Assembly (NCBI GenBank): GCA_919902775.1
Contig: CAKKRJ010000012.1
Location: 162,560 to 226,559 of the forward strand
Direction of reading: 5' to 3'
Length of the DNA stretch: 64,000 bases
Source of the DNA: Burkholderiaceae bacterium
GTDB lineage: Bacteria > Pseudomonadota > Gammaproteobacteria > Burkholderiales > Burkholderiaceae_C
Shown: positions 47,120 through 56,669 of the stretch, piece by piece
How positions within the stretch are numbered: the first letter of the stretch is position 1
Layout of the letters: each line of letters begins with the position of its first letter
The notes under the pieces: generated by a model
The model's input: the letters and a program-made list of their open reading frames with translations, nothing else
Database searches by the model: none
What the model was told of the DNA's origin: nothing
Position numbers and translations under genes: made by a program

Positions 47120-48121
47120 GCCACCGTTTCTGGTGCCGTTTTCGCTCAATCTTCCGTGACTTTGTACGGTGTTGCTGACTTGGGCTACAACACTGACAAG
47201 AAAACTGTGGGCACTGTCGCTACTAAAACAACTGGTTTGAATTCCATTTTGAGCGGCAGCCGCTTTGGCTTGAAAGGCACCGAAGACCTGGGTGGTGGCT
47301 TGGCTGCGAACTTCCTGATGGAATACAGCGTGCAACCTGATGAAGCAACGACTTCCATGGCCAACCGTCAGTCCTACGTGGGCTTGACAGGCGGTTTCGG
47401 TTCTGTGAACCTGGGTCGTCAATACAGCCAGATCCATGGCGTGCAAGGCGCATTTGACGCTAACGGCAACGCCACTGCTGCTGGCTGGTTGGGCGGCGGT
47501 ACATCGACCGTTCGCACATCCAATGCCGTCGTGTACACCACACCTTCTTTCAGCGGTTTCACCGCTGCCCTGGAGCTGGGTTTTGCTGAAGTCGCACAAG
47601 GCGGCAACCCCGTTGTGTCCGGCAATGCTGGCAACGCCACTGCTTTGGGTCTGAGCTACGCCAACGGTCCTTTGACTGTGAAAGCAGCGACTGAGACCAT
47701 CAAACTGGCGAAACTGGCTTATGCCGCTCCTGGCATTGCTACTGCAGTTGATCTGAGCAACGCTTTGGCTGACCGCAAAGCCAACAGCATTGGCGCTTCT
47801 TACGATCTGGGCGTCGCTAAGCTGATGGCTGTCGCTACTTCGGCCAAAGCTGGTTCCGCAGCTGATGCTGGCAAAGTCACCACCACCAACTTCGGCGTAT
47901 CCGCTCCTGTGGGCGCTGTGACTTTGAACGCAACTGTCAGCAGTGGCAAGTACATTGACAGCGGCGCCGCTTCTGTCAAAACCAACGGCGTCCAAGTTGG
48001 CGCCAACTACAGCCTGAGCAAGCGTACAACCGCTTACGCTTTGATGGGCCAAGGCAAAAACAAGGCTGCTACTGCAACCAAGCACGACACATTCGCTGTC
48101 GGCGTGCGTCACACTTTCTAA
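47117..48121 (+). CDS. Gram-negative porin lacking a normal start
   Basis: A trimeric outer-membrane beta-barrel porin of the Burkholderiales type. The mature chain begins QSSVTLYGVADLGYN; the loop and strand pattern FGLKGTEDLGGGL and GLGRQYS-like VNLGRQYSQIH are typical, and it ends FAVGVRHTF with terminal Phe. The frame is open from 47051, but no ATG or GTG exists before the signal-peptide core (AALATLATVSGAVFAQ); only TTG (47117) or CTG (47108) are possible and no SD is seen. The start with its basic n-region appears replaced by recombinase-side DNA. It may be silent in this configuration. Confidence 0.8.
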   Translation: MATVSGAVFAQSSVTLYGVADLGYNTDKKTVGTVATKTTGLNSILSGSRFGLKGTEDLGGGLAANFLMEYSVQPDEATTSMANRQSYVGLTGGFGSVNLGRQYSQIHGVQGAFDANGNATAAGWLGGGTSTVRTSNAVVYTTPSFSGFTAALELGFAEVAQGGNPVVSGNAGNATALGLSYANGPLTVKAATETIKLAKLAYAAPGIATAVDLSNALADRKANSIGASYDLGVAKLMAVATSAKAGSAADAGKVTTTNFGVSAPVGAVTLNATVSSGKYIDSGAASVKTNGVQVGANYSLSKRTTAYALMGQGKNKAATATKHDTFAVGVRHTF

Positions 48122-48160
48122 TTCCCCGCTGGCGCAAGCCAGCTGAGCGTTAAAAGCTTA

Positions 48161-48193
48161 AAAACCCACCGTGGCAACACGGTGGGTTTTTTA
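48161..48193 (+). terminator. Terminator of the left porin
   Basis: ACCCACCGTG and CACGGTGGGT form a 10-bp stem with GCAA loop, followed by TTTTTT. Nearly the same hairpin follows the right-hand porin. Confidence 0.93.
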
Positions 48194-48213
48194 TTTATCC
48201 GCAGGCGCTGGAC

Positions 48214-49209
48214 TCACACCACCGCGTGGCAGGCGATCTTGATGCCTTTGAAGTCGCGCAGCAGCGGGCGTTCGGCGCGGCAGATGTCGCTGGCCTGAGG
48301 GCAGCGCGGGTGGAAAGTGCAACCCGTGGGCGGGTTGAGCGGGTTGGGCACTTCGCCTTGCACCGGCGTGCGGGCGCGGCCGGTGTCGTGCATTTTGGGA
48401 ATCGCGTCCAGCAGCATCTTGGTGTAAGGGTGCTGCGGGTTGCCAAACAGCGTGTGCTTGTCGGCCAACTCGACCAGTCGACCCAGATACATCACGCCCA
48501 CCTGGTCGCTCACATGGCGCACCACGGCCAGGTTGTGGCTGATGAACAAGTACGTCAGGCCCCGTTCGCGTTGCAGGTCTTTCATGATGTTCAGCACCTG
48601 CGCCTGCACACTCACATCCAGCGCCGAGGTCGGTTCGTCACACACCAGAAACTCCGGGGCCGTGGCCAGGGCGCGTGCAATCGAGATGCGCTGGCGTTGC
48701 CCGCCCGAGAACTGGTGCGGGTACTTCACCATGTCGAGCGGCGACAAACCCACGGACGTGAGCAGCTCGGCCACACGCGCTTTCAGCTCGCCCGCGTCGT
48801 GGATCAATCCGTGCTCTTTGAGGGGCTCGCCAATGATGTTGTCCACCGTCCAGCGCGGGTTCAGGCTGGCATAAGGGTCCTGAAAAATCATCTGGATGCG
48901 TTGGCGCATCTTTTGGGATGCAGGTGACTTGAAGGCGGCGTGGGCGTCTTGCCCATCAAAGCTCAGGCCGCCGCGCGTGGGCTCGTACAAGCCCACCAGC
49001 AAGCGGGCCACGGTGCTCTTGCCGCAACCGGACTCTCCCACCAGGGCCAGGGTCTTGCCGCGTTCGATCTCGAAGCTCACGCCATCGACGGCGTTGAGCA
49101 GCTGACGCGGTTTGCGCTCGAGCACGCGGTTCAGCCACGGGGCCGACACGTCAAAGGTTTTGGCCAGATCGTGCGCAACGACCAGCGGCTGGGGTTTGCC
49201 GGCACTCAT
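48214..49209 (-). CDS. dppF: Peptide ABC transporter ATPase (DppF/OppF type)
   Basis: A 331-residue ATPase. Walker A is GESGCGKST, the signature is [15 protein letters not shown] and Walker B is [12 protein letters not shown]. The C-terminal oligopeptide-transporter cluster has cysteines in [15 protein letters not shown]. The ATG at 49209 (MSAGKPQPL) overlaps the dppD stop. It is the last gene of the operon and works with DppD. Confidence 0.93.
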   Translation of the reverse strand: MSAGKPQPLVVAHDLAKTFDVSAPWLNRVLERKPRQLLNAVDGVSFEIERGKTLALVGESGCGKSTVARLLVGLYEPTRGGLSFDGQDAHAAFKSPASQKMRQRIQMIFQDPYASLNPRWTVDNIIGEPLKEHGLIHDAGELKARVAELLTSVGLSPLDMVKYPHQFSGGQRQRISIARALATAPEFLVCDEPTSALDVSVQAQVLNIMKDLQRERGLTYLFISHNLAVVRHVSDQVGVMYLGRLVELADKHTLFGNPQHPYTKMLLDAIPKMHDTGRARTPVQGEVPNPLNPPTGCTFHPRCPQASDICRAERPLLRDFKGIKIACHAVV

Positions 49210-50174
49210 GCCGCGCTCCCATCGTGCAACCAGCAGGCCGCACGGTTGGCCCCGGCGTTCACCAGTTCGGGGCGCTCTAGGCTGCAGCGGGCAAATGCCT
49301 TGGGGCAGCGCGGATTGAATGCGCAACCGGTCGGAATGGCGTTCAGGCGCGGCATGGCGCCGTCAATCTGGTTCAGGCGTTCACGGTCACTGTCCATGTC
49401 GGGGATCGAGGCCATCAGGCCTGCGGTGTAAGGGTGGGCCGGGTGGTTGATGACCTGGTGCACCGGGCCGATTTCGGCCACACGCCCGGCGTACAACACG
49501 GCCACGCGGTCACAGGTTTCGGCGATCACACCCATGTCGTGCGTGATCAGCATCACGGCAGCGCCCCGTTCTTTGCAAACCTTCTTGAGCAAGCTGATGA
49601 TCTGCGCCTGAATCGACACATCCAGCGCGGTGGTCGGCTCGTCGGCCACGATCAGCTGTGGCTCGGCCGCCAGGGCCAGGGCAATCACCACACGTTGACG
49701 CATGCCGCCCGAAAACTGGTGCGGGTAATGGTCAATGCGCTCTTCGGCGGCCGAGATGCCGGTGTCTTTCAACAAATCGATGGCGCGCTGTCGTGCCTCT
49801 TTGGGTGTCACTGGCAAGTGGGCCAAAATGGTTTCGGTCAGTTGCCTGCCGATGGTGTAGAGCGGGTTCAGCGAGGTCAGCGGGTCCTGAAAAATGGCCC
49901 CGATCTTGCGGCCCCGGATGTGGCGCATCTGGTCGGCGTTCAAGTGGTCGATGCGCTGGCCTTCCAGCACGATCTGACCACTGGCCACACGGCCTGGCGG
50001 CTCCAGCAGGCCGATGATGGCGGCCCCCGTGAGCGATTTGCCCGCACCGGATTCACCGACCACGCCCAAAATTTCGCCGGGGGCGATGTCAAAAGAAATA
50101 CCGTCCAGCGCACGCAAAGTGCCGTGGCGGCTGGGGAACTCCACCACCAGCTTGTTGACTTGTAAGAGGCTCAT
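49206..50174 (-). CDS. dppD: Peptide ABC transporter ATPase (DppD/OppD type)
   Basis: A 322-residue ATPase partner of DppF. Walker A is GESGAGKSLTG, the signature is FSGGMRQRVVIALAL and Walker B is LIVADEPTTALDV. The C-terminal cysteine cluster CAFNPRCPKAFARC is present. Both ends overlap the neighbouring genes as ATGA. Confidence 0.93.
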   Translation of the reverse strand: MSLLQVNKLVVEFPSRHGTLRALDGISFDIAPGEILGVVGESGAGKSLTGAAIIGLLEPPGRVASGQIVLEGQRIDHLNADQMRHIRGRKIGAIFQDPLTSLNPLYTIGRQLTETILAHLPVTPKEARQRAIDLLKDTGISAAEERIDHYPHQFSGGMRQRVVIALALAAEPQLIVADEPTTALDVSIQAQIISLLKKVCKERGAAVMLITHDMGVIAETCDRVAVLYAGRVAEIGPVHQVINHPAHPYTAGLMASIPDMDSDRERLNQIDGAMPRLNAIPTGCAFNPRCPKAFARCSLERPELVNAGANRAACWLHDGSAA

Positions 50175-51082
50175 CGCAATCTCGGATTCAGCGCATCGCG
50201 CAACCAGTCACCCAACAGGTTGACCGACAAGGCAATCAGCACCAGCATCAGCCCCGGAAAAATCGTGATCCACCATTCGCCCGAGAACAAATAGTCGTTG
50301 CCCACCCGGATCAGGGTGCCCAGCGAGGGCGAGGTGGGCGGTGCGCCCACGCCCAGAAACGACAGCGTGGCCTCGGTGATGATGGCCGTGGCCACCTGGA
50401 TGGTGGCCAGCACCATGACCGGGCCCATCACATTGGGCAGCACATGCCGGGCCATGATGCGCAAGGGTGCGACCCCGGTCACGCGGGCAGCCTGCACATA
50501 TTCCTTGTTACGCTCCACCAGGGTGGTGCCGCGCACGGTGCGCGCGTACTGTACCCAACCCGTCAGTGAGATCGAGATGATCAACACGCCAAAGGCCAGC
50601 GACTCGTGCGCATTGGGAAACAAGGCGCGCCCCACACCCGCAATCAAAAGCGCCACCAGAATGGCCGGAAAAGACAGCATCACATCACACAGTCGCATCA
50701 GCAACGCGTCAATCCAGCCGCCCAGAAAACCTGCCATCAAACCCAGCCCCACGCCCACAGCCACCGACAAGACCACCGAAGCCAGCCCCACCACCAGGGA
50801 GATGCGCGAGCCGTAGATCAGGGCCGACAAAATGTCACGCCCCTGGTCGTCGGTGCCCAGCAAGAACTTGGTGGTGCCGCCTTCCAGCCAAGCCGGTGGC
50901 AAGCGGGCATCGCTCAGCTCCAGCGTGGCCAGATCAAACGGGTTGGTGGGCGACACCCACCCGGCAAAGACCGAACAGAAAAGGCAGATCACGGCGATGC
51001 CAGCGGCCACCATCGCCGTGGGCGACTGGCGAAAGCTGTAACCGACATCGCTGTGCCACCATCGTTGCCAAGTGGATTGCAT
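50171..51082 (-). CDS. dppC: Peptide ABC transporter permease (DppC/OppC type)
   Basis: A 303-residue permease with about six helices and the EAA-type loop VQAARVTGVAPLRIMARHVLPN. The N-terminal OppC-like segment AVICLFCSVFAGWVSPTNPF is present. It pairs with the DppB permease encoded two genes upstream. Confidence 0.92.
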   Translation of the reverse strand: MQSTWQRWWHSDVGYSFRQSPTAMVAAGIAVICLFCSVFAGWVSPTNPFDLATLELSDARLPPAWLEGGTTKFLLGTDDQGRDILSALIYGSRISLVVGLASVVLSVAVGVGLGLMAGFLGGWIDALLMRLCDVMLSFPAILVALLIAGVGRALFPNAHESLAFGVLIISISLTGWVQYARTVRGTTLVERNKEYVQAARVTGVAPLRIMARHVLPNVMGPVMVLATIQVATAIITEATLSFLGVGAPPTSPSLGTLIRVGNDYLFSGEWWITIFPGLMLVLIALSVNLLGDWLRDALNPRLR

Positions 51083-51091
51083 GCTCAGCCC

Positions 51092-52675
51092 TTAAGGTTT
51101 GACCGTGATGAATTTCCAGGCCATGCCGTTGTCTGGGAACTGCACGAGCTCAATGTTTTTCTTGGTGACCCAATTGAGCGCTTGCTGGTGCAAAGGCAGG
51201 TGCCCGACGTCATCCTGGTGAATCTTCATGGCCTCGCGGATCATCTCGTTGCGCTTTTTCTGGTCGGTCTCGGAAGCCACTTTGGTGGTCAGCTCGTCCA
51301 CCGTGGGGTTGCTGTAGGCGCCCAGGTTGAACTGCCCACGGCCACCGTCACCGGGCGAAGACAAGATGGGGTACATCACGTTGTGCGCATCCACGGTGCT
51401 GGCGGTCCAGCCCAGCATGTAAAAGCTGGTGTTGCGGGTCAGGATCTTGGGGAAATAAGTGCCTTTGGTTTCGGCCTCCAGGTTGACCTTGACACCCACT
51501 TTGGCCAGGTTGGCGGCCACGGCCTGGCAAATTTCTGCATCGTTGACGTAGCGGTCGTTCGGGCAGTTCAGCTTGACTTCAAAGCCATTGGGGTAACCCG
51601 CTTCGGCCAACAATTTCTTGGCCGCCTCCACGTCGTAAGGCATGCGCTTGGCCAGATCGGCCGGGAATCCGTTGACTTGTGGGGGGTACATCAGCGCCAA
51701 GGGGGTGGCCGCACCGCGCATCACGCGGCTCCTGATGGTGTCGATGTCGATCGCCTGGTAGAACGCTTTGCGGACCCGCACATCCTTGAAGGGGTTTTTG
51801 CCTTTGACGTTGGAATACAGCAACTCGTCGCGCTTTTGGTCCATGCCCAGGAAAATGGCACGCAGCTCAGGGCCTTGCAGCACCTTGAGTTTGTCATTCG
51901 CCTTCAGCCGCTCCACGTCTTGCACCGGCACAGGCTCCATCACATCCAGCTCGCCCGACATCATGGCCGCCACGCGGGTGGCATCGTTGCCGATGACCGA
52001 AAAAATCACTTCATCGACGTTGCCCGGGACCTTGCCCCAGTAGTTGTTGTTGCGCACAAAACGTGTTTGCACGTTGGGCTGGCGGTCTTTGAGCATGAAC
52101 GGACCTGTGCCGTTGGCGCGGAATGAGGCGGCGTTTTCAATGCCTTTGCGGCGGTCCACGGGCTTGACGGCCTGGTTCTCTTCGCACCACTTCTTGCTCA
52201 TCATGGCCCAGTGCGTGATCAGCTCGGGCACGATCGGAAAGGGCGCGTTGGTGACGATGTCGAGCGTGTGGTCGTTGACCTTTTTGATTTCTTTGAACTG
52301 GCCCACATAACTCTTCATGTCGGAGCCATCGCCCTTGGCGCGCTCGTAGTTGAAGATCACGTCATCGGCGGTGAAGGGCGTGCCATCGTGGAATTTGACA
52401 CCCTTGCGCAACTCAAAACGCCACACCGTGGGGGCGGTTTGCTTCCAGCTGGTGGCCAACGAAGGCGAGAGTTTGTAGTTGGCATCGCGTGTGACCAAGG
52501 TCTCATAGACGTTTTCGACCACGCTGATCTGCAAAGACTCATTGAGCGAATGCGGGTCCATGGACAAGGCATCGCCCTGGTTGCCAATGCGCACCGTGAC
52601 GGCAGAAGCGGACACCGCCGTCAGGGCCAGCGCAGCAGTCAGGCTGGCCACGAGAGGGTTGAATTTGAAAGCCAT
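51092..52675 (-). CDS. Peptide/nickel-type ABC substrate-binding protein
   Basis: A 527-residue periplasmic binding protein of family 5 (SBP_bac_5). A signal peptide ends ASAVTVRIG. The family segments WRFELRKGVKFHDGTPFTADD and RKAFYQAIDIDTI are present. The ATG at 52675 has GGAG upstream. It is the second binding protein in this operon. The true ligand (peptide, opine, sugar or amino-acid derivative) is unknown. Confidence 0.9.
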   Translation of the reverse strand: MAFKFNPLVASLTAALALTAVSASAVTVRIGNQGDALSMDPHSLNESLQISVVENVYETLVTRDANYKLSPSLATSWKQTAPTVWRFELRKGVKFHDGTPFTADDVIFNYERAKGDGSDMKSYVGQFKEIKKVNDHTLDIVTNAPFPIVPELITHWAMMSKKWCEENQAVKPVDRRKGIENAASFRANGTGPFMLKDRQPNVQTRFVRNNNYWGKVPGNVDEVIFSVIGNDATRVAAMMSGELDVMEPVPVQDVERLKANDKLKVLQGPELRAIFLGMDQKRDELLYSNVKGKNPFKDVRVRKAFYQAIDIDTIRSRVMRGAATPLALMYPPQVNGFPADLAKRMPYDVEAAKKLLAEAGYPNGFEVKLNCPNDRYVNDAEICQAVAANLAKVGVKVNLEAETKGTYFPKILTRNTSFYMLGWTASTVDAHNVMYPILSSPGDGGRGQFNLGAYSNPTVDELTTKVASETDQKKRNEMIREAMKIHQDDVGHLPLHQQALNWVTKKNIELVQFPDNGMAWKFITVKP

Positions 52676-52722
52676 GGTTGTCTCCTTGTTGAATGAATTC
52701 ACTGAACCAAACTGAAAGCCCA

Positions 52723-53961
52723 TCAATCCTGGTGCACCGGCAAAGCCTGCTCGACCAGACTGGCGTGCAAGGCCGCGCCCAGGGGCAGGATGTCGTCGTT
52801 GAAGTCGTAGCGGCTGTTGTGCAGCGGGTGCGGGCCGGGGCCATGCGGCAGGCCTTGGCCGATGCGGATGTAGGCACCGGGCACCGCTTGCAGCATGAAA
52901 GAAAAGTCTTCTCCCCCCATGCTGGGCTGCATGTTGCGCCAGACCTTGTCTTCACCCACCAGGCTGGCGGCCACTTCGCAGGCAAAGTGGGCTTCGGCCA
53001 CGGTGTTCACGGTGGCCGGGTAAGTGCGCTCGTACTGCAGCTCGGCCGAGGCGCCAAAGCCCTGGGCAATGCCGGTGCACAAAGACCGCAGCCGCTCTTC
53101 GATCTGGTCTTGCACCGATGCACTGTAGGTGCGCACGGTGCCCACCAAGATCACTTCGCCCGGGATCACGCTCATCGCGCCTGGGTTGCCACCTTGCATC
53201 GAGCAGATGCTGAGCACCGCCTGGTCAAAGGCCGACAGGTTGCGCGCCACCACGCTTTGCGCGGCCGTGATGATGTGACCCGCCACCAGCACCGGGTCAA
53301 TCGCCTGATGCGGACGTGCACCATGCCCGCCCTTGCCGCGAATGCGGATCTCGATCCGGTCCACCGCCGCCTGCATGGGGCCGGGGGTGATGCCGATCAC
53401 GCCCAAAGGCGTTTCTGGCGAGTTGTGCTGGGCAAACACTTGTTCGCAAGGAAAGCGCTTGAACAAACCGTCTTCCATCATGGCGCGGGCACCCGCGTAG
53501 CCTTCTTCGCCAGGCTGAAAAATCAGCACCGCCGTGCCGTCAAAGCGCCGCGTTTCGGCCAGATAGCGGGCCGCGCCCATCAACATGGCGGTGTGCCCAT
53601 CGTGGCCGCAGCCGTGCATCAGCCCGGGCTTGGACGATTTCCAGGTGCATTCATTGAACTCGGTCAAAGGCAGTGCATCCATGTCGGCGCGCAGGCCGAT
53701 CATGCGGCCGGGGTTGGTGGCTGAGCGGCCCTGACCGTGTACCAAAGCCACAACGCCCGTTTGCCCGATGCCGGTGTGGATGCTGTCCACGCCACACACT
53801 TTGAGCTCCTGCACCACCCGGCCCGAGGTGTATACCTCTTCAAAGCCCAGCTCGGGGTGGGCATGCAGGTCGCGCCGAAACGCCGTGAGCTCGGGATGAA
53901 ACCGGGCGATGTGCGCAAACGCAGACCCCCGTCCCAAAACGGATTGGAAAACGGTTTCCAT
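52723..53961 (-). CDS. M20-family amidohydrolase (hippurate/N-acyl amino acid hydrolase type)
   Basis: A 412-residue metallohydrolase. Metal ligands are in MHGCGHDGHTAMLMGAA and the catalytic Glu in IFQPGEEGYAGARAM. The N-terminal DLHAHPELGFEE is typical of hippurate hydrolase-like M20 enzymes. The ATG at 53961 is chosen; the long upstream frame lies within dppB. It sits between dppB and a binding protein, so it probably hydrolyses the imported N-acyl or peptide compound in the cytoplasm. Confidence 0.92.
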   Translation of the reverse strand: METVFQSVLGRGSAFAHIARFHPELTAFRRDLHAHPELGFEEVYTSGRVVQELKVCGVDSIHTGIGQTGVVALVHGQGRSATNPGRMIGLRADMDALPLTEFNECTWKSSKPGLMHGCGHDGHTAMLMGAARYLAETRRFDGTAVLIFQPGEEGYAGARAMMEDGLFKRFPCEQVFAQHNSPETPLGVIGITPGPMQAAVDRIEIRIRGKGGHGARPHQAIDPVLVAGHIITAAQSVVARNLSAFDQAVLSICSMQGGNPGAMSVIPGEVILVGTVRTYSASVQDQIEERLRSLCTGIAQGFGASAELQYERTYPATVNTVAEAHFACEVAASLVGEDKVWRNMQPSMGGEDFSFMLQAVPGAYIRIGQGLPHGPGPHPLHNSRYDFNDDILPLGAALHASLVEQALPVHQD

Positions 53962-53963
53962 GC

Positions 53964-54944
53964 TCAATGCCCCCCTGGCTTGCCCACGCGCAGGCGCGGG
54001 TCCACCACAAAATAAAGCAAGTCCACAACCAGGTTGATGACCACAAAGATCAAGGCAATCAGGCACAGATAAGCCGCCATGACCGGAATGTCGGCAAAGG
54101 TCACCGCCTGAATGAACAGCAGGCCCATGCCTGGCCACTGGAACACCGTCTCGGTGATGATGGCGAACGCGATCAGCCCCCCCAGCTGCAATCCAGTGAT
54201 GGTGAGCACCGGCACCAGGGTGTTTTTGAGCGCATGGCCAAAGTGGATGGTGCGGTTGGACAAACCCCGTGCGCGGGCGAACTTGATGTAGTCGGTGCGC
54301 AGCACCTCCAGCATCTCGGCGCGCACCAGTCGCATGATGAGCGTGAGCTGAAAGATGGCCAGCGTCACGGCGGGCAGCACGATGTGGTGCCAGCCCTTGG
54401 CCGTGAGCAAACCACTGGACCACCAGCCCATTTGCACCACCTCGCCCCGGCCAAAGCTGGGAAACCAGCCCAGCACCACGGCGAACACCAGGATCAGCAA
54501 AATGCCGATCAGGAAAGTGGGCAGAGACACCCCCAGCAGCGACAAGGTCATGAACAGTTGGCTGACCCAGGTGCCTCGGCGCAGGGCCGCGTAAACCCCC
54601 ATGGGGATGCCAATGAGCAGAGCCAGCGTGGCGGCCACCAGCGCCAATTCCAGCGTCGCAGGCAGGCGCTCGGCAATCAGGCGCGAGACCTTGGCGCCCT
54701 GGCGCAGGCTCAGGCCAAACTCGCCTTGCACCGCGTTCGACAGAAAGTGCCAGAACTGCACAAAAAACGGCTGGTCCAGGCCCAAGCCCTCGCGCAATTC
54801 CCTGATCTGATCGGGCGTTGCGTCTTGCCCCAGCAAAAACACCACCGGATCGCCGACATATTGAAAAAGCAAGAAGGCGATGAAGGCCACAGTGACCATC
54901 ACCACCACGGCCTGAATCAGCCGCTGTAAGATAAAAGCCAGCAT
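53964..54944 (-). CDS. dppB: Peptide ABC transporter permease (DppB/OppB type)
   Basis: A 326-residue permease with six helices. The N-terminal QYVGDPVVFLLGQDATPDQ and the EAA loop YIKFARARGLSNRTIHFGHAL are typical. The ATG shares a base with the upstream binding-protein stop (TGATG). Confidence 0.93.
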   Translation of the reverse strand: MLAFILQRLIQAVVVMVTVAFIAFLLFQYVGDPVVFLLGQDATPDQIRELREGLGLDQPFFVQFWHFLSNAVQGEFGLSLRQGAKVSRLIAERLPATLELALVAATLALLIGIPMGVYAALRRGTWVSQLFMTLSLLGVSLPTFLIGILLILVFAVVLGWFPSFGRGEVVQMGWWSSGLLTAKGWHHIVLPAVTLAIFQLTLIMRLVRAEMLEVLRTDYIKFARARGLSNRTIHFGHALKNTLVPVLTITGLQLGGLIAFAIITETVFQWPGMGLLFIQAVTFADIPVMAAYLCLIALIFVVINLVVDLLYFVVDPRLRVGKPGGH

Positions 54945-56551
54945 CAGTTGACCTTGATCAGAGACCAGTCCAGACGGTTATCGGCGCGGTGCACCAACTC
55001 CACGTTTTTCTTCATGGCCCAGGGAATGACCTGGTTGTGCAGCGGGATGTGCGCCACGGTGTCGTTTTGCAGTTGCAGGCCTTCGGTCAGCAAGCGGTTG
55101 CGCACCAGCAAGTCGGTCTCTGTTTTCACGCGGTCCACCACGTAGTCCATGCGGGGGTTGCTGTAACGGCCCACGTTGTAATTGCCATCACCGCCTGTGC
55201 CCACCGAGCGCACCAGCGACTGCAGGCTGTACAAACCATCAAAGGTTGGCACGCCCCAGCCCAGCATGTAGATGCTGGCTTCATTGCGCTGGATCATCGG
55301 AAAATAGGTCACCAAAGGCATGGTGCGCAATTTGGCTTTCACACCCACCTTGGCCCACATGGCCGTGATGGCCTGGCAAATTTCCTCGTCGTTGATGTAG
55401 CGGTTGTTGGGGCAGGCAAAGTCCACCTCAAAGCCGCTGGCATACCCTGCCTCGGCCAGCAGTTTTTTCGACGCATCCGGCGCGTAAGGGAAACGGGTGT
55501 CCACGTCTTTGGTCCAGCCATTGACCTGGGGTGCCACCAGGGCGCCGGTGTTTTGCGACAAGCCACGCATGGTCACGCGGTGGATGGTCTCCATGTCGAT
55601 GGCCTGGTACAAGGCCTTGCGCACTTTCACGTCCTTGAGTGGGTTTTTGCCTTTGATGCTGGAGCCGGGCAACTCGTTGCGGTGCTGGTCCATGCCTAAA
55701 AAGATGGTGCGGTTTTCAATGCCATCCACCACCTTCAGGTTGGCGTTGCTGCGCATGCGGCCCAGGTCTTGTGGGCTGGGGTCGAGCACAAAATCAATCT
55801 CACCCGACAGCAAGGCGGCCGCGCGGGTGGCTTCGTTCTTGATGGGGGTGTAGATGATTTCGGTCACATTGGTGGGCACGTCAGACCAACCCCACCAAGC
55901 GGGGTTTTTCACCAGCACCAACTTTTGGTCTGGCTGCCATTCCTTGACCATGTAGGGCCCGCTGCCCATGGCGTTGCGGTGGGCAAAGTTTTCTTCCTTG
56001 GACTTGGAATCCTTGGGTTCGACCGATTTGTTCTTTTCGGCCCAGGCCTTGCTCATGATGCGCAGCTCGGTCAGCTGGTTCAGCAGCACCGGGTTGGGCC
56101 CGCTCAAAATGATGTCCACCGTGTTGGCATCCACCTTGACGACGCGGCTGAAACCCTGGGTGTACACGTTGAAGTTGGATGTTTTGGCGCGGGCGCGGTC
56201 CAGAGAAAACACCACATCGTCGGCGGTCAGGGCCGAACCATCGCTGAACTTGACGCCTTTGCGCAGATTGAATCGGTACTGGGTGGCCGACATTTCTTTC
56301 CAGGACGTGGCCAGCTTGGGTTCGACCTTGAACGTCTTGCTGTTGTAGTACACCAGCGAGTCAAAAATGGCCGCGTGCACCCCATTGCCCAGGGCGTTGT
56401 TTTGCGAATGGATGTCGAGCGTCGGGATGTCACTGGCGCTGGACCATTTGAAAGGCTTGGCCTGCACGGCAAAGGCACCCAGCAAACCAGCACACCCCAA
56501 AGACAGCACCAGTGCGGTGGTGCGGGCAGACCGTTTTGAAGAATTTTTCAT
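54944..56551 (-). CDS. Peptide/nickel-type ABC substrate-binding protein, first gene of operon
   Basis: A 535-residue family 5 binding protein homologous to the other one in this operon (QYRFNLRKGVKFSDGSALTADD, VRKALYQAIDMETI). A signal peptide ends VQAKPF. The ATG at 56551 is preceded by AAGGTGA; an in-frame ATG five codons upstream is less likely. Two binding proteins sharing one permease would widen the range of ligands. Confidence 0.9.
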   Translation of the reverse strand: MKNSSKRSARTTALVLSLGCAGLLGAFAVQAKPFKWSSASDIPTLDIHSQNNALGNGVHAAIFDSLVYYNSKTFKVEPKLATSWKEMSATQYRFNLRKGVKFSDGSALTADDVVFSLDRARAKTSNFNVYTQGFSRVVKVDANTVDIILSGPNPVLLNQLTELRIMSKAWAEKNKSVEPKDSKSKEENFAHRNAMGSGPYMVKEWQPDQKLVLVKNPAWWGWSDVPTNVTEIIYTPIKNEATRAAALLSGEIDFVLDPSPQDLGRMRSNANLKVVDGIENRTIFLGMDQHRNELPGSSIKGKNPLKDVKVRKALYQAIDMETIHRVTMRGLSQNTGALVAPQVNGWTKDVDTRFPYAPDASKKLLAEAGYASGFEVDFACPNNRYINDEEICQAITAMWAKVGVKAKLRTMPLVTYFPMIQRNEASIYMLGWGVPTFDGLYSLQSLVRSVGTGGDGNYNVGRYSNPRMDYVVDRVKTETDLLVRNRLLTEGLQLQNDTVAHIPLHNQVIPWAMKKNVELVHRADNRLDWSLIKVN

Positions 56552-56669
56552 CCAAGTCACCTTCATTTTTTAAAGCGGTATTCAGGGTGACCACTATGCA
56601 ACAGCCAGACCCGCTTCTGACACAGGGAATTCCCCCGCATCGGGTGTCGCGCACAAGACCGCTGCAGAC

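Larger units (their letters stand above)
47104..48193. repeat. Porin repeat, left copy (inverted relative to 60573-61662)
   Basis: From the conserved signal-peptide codons through the coding region, the post-stop GCTGGC-GCAA-GCCAGC hairpin and the terminator, this segment matches the right-hand porin closely in inverted orientation. Confidence 0.8.

Noticed and set aside
52723..54423. Longer 566-residue reading of the M20 amidohydrolase
   Set aside because: The first 154 residues lie in dppB read in another frame and are His/Arg-rich; the conserved enzyme starts at ATG 53961.
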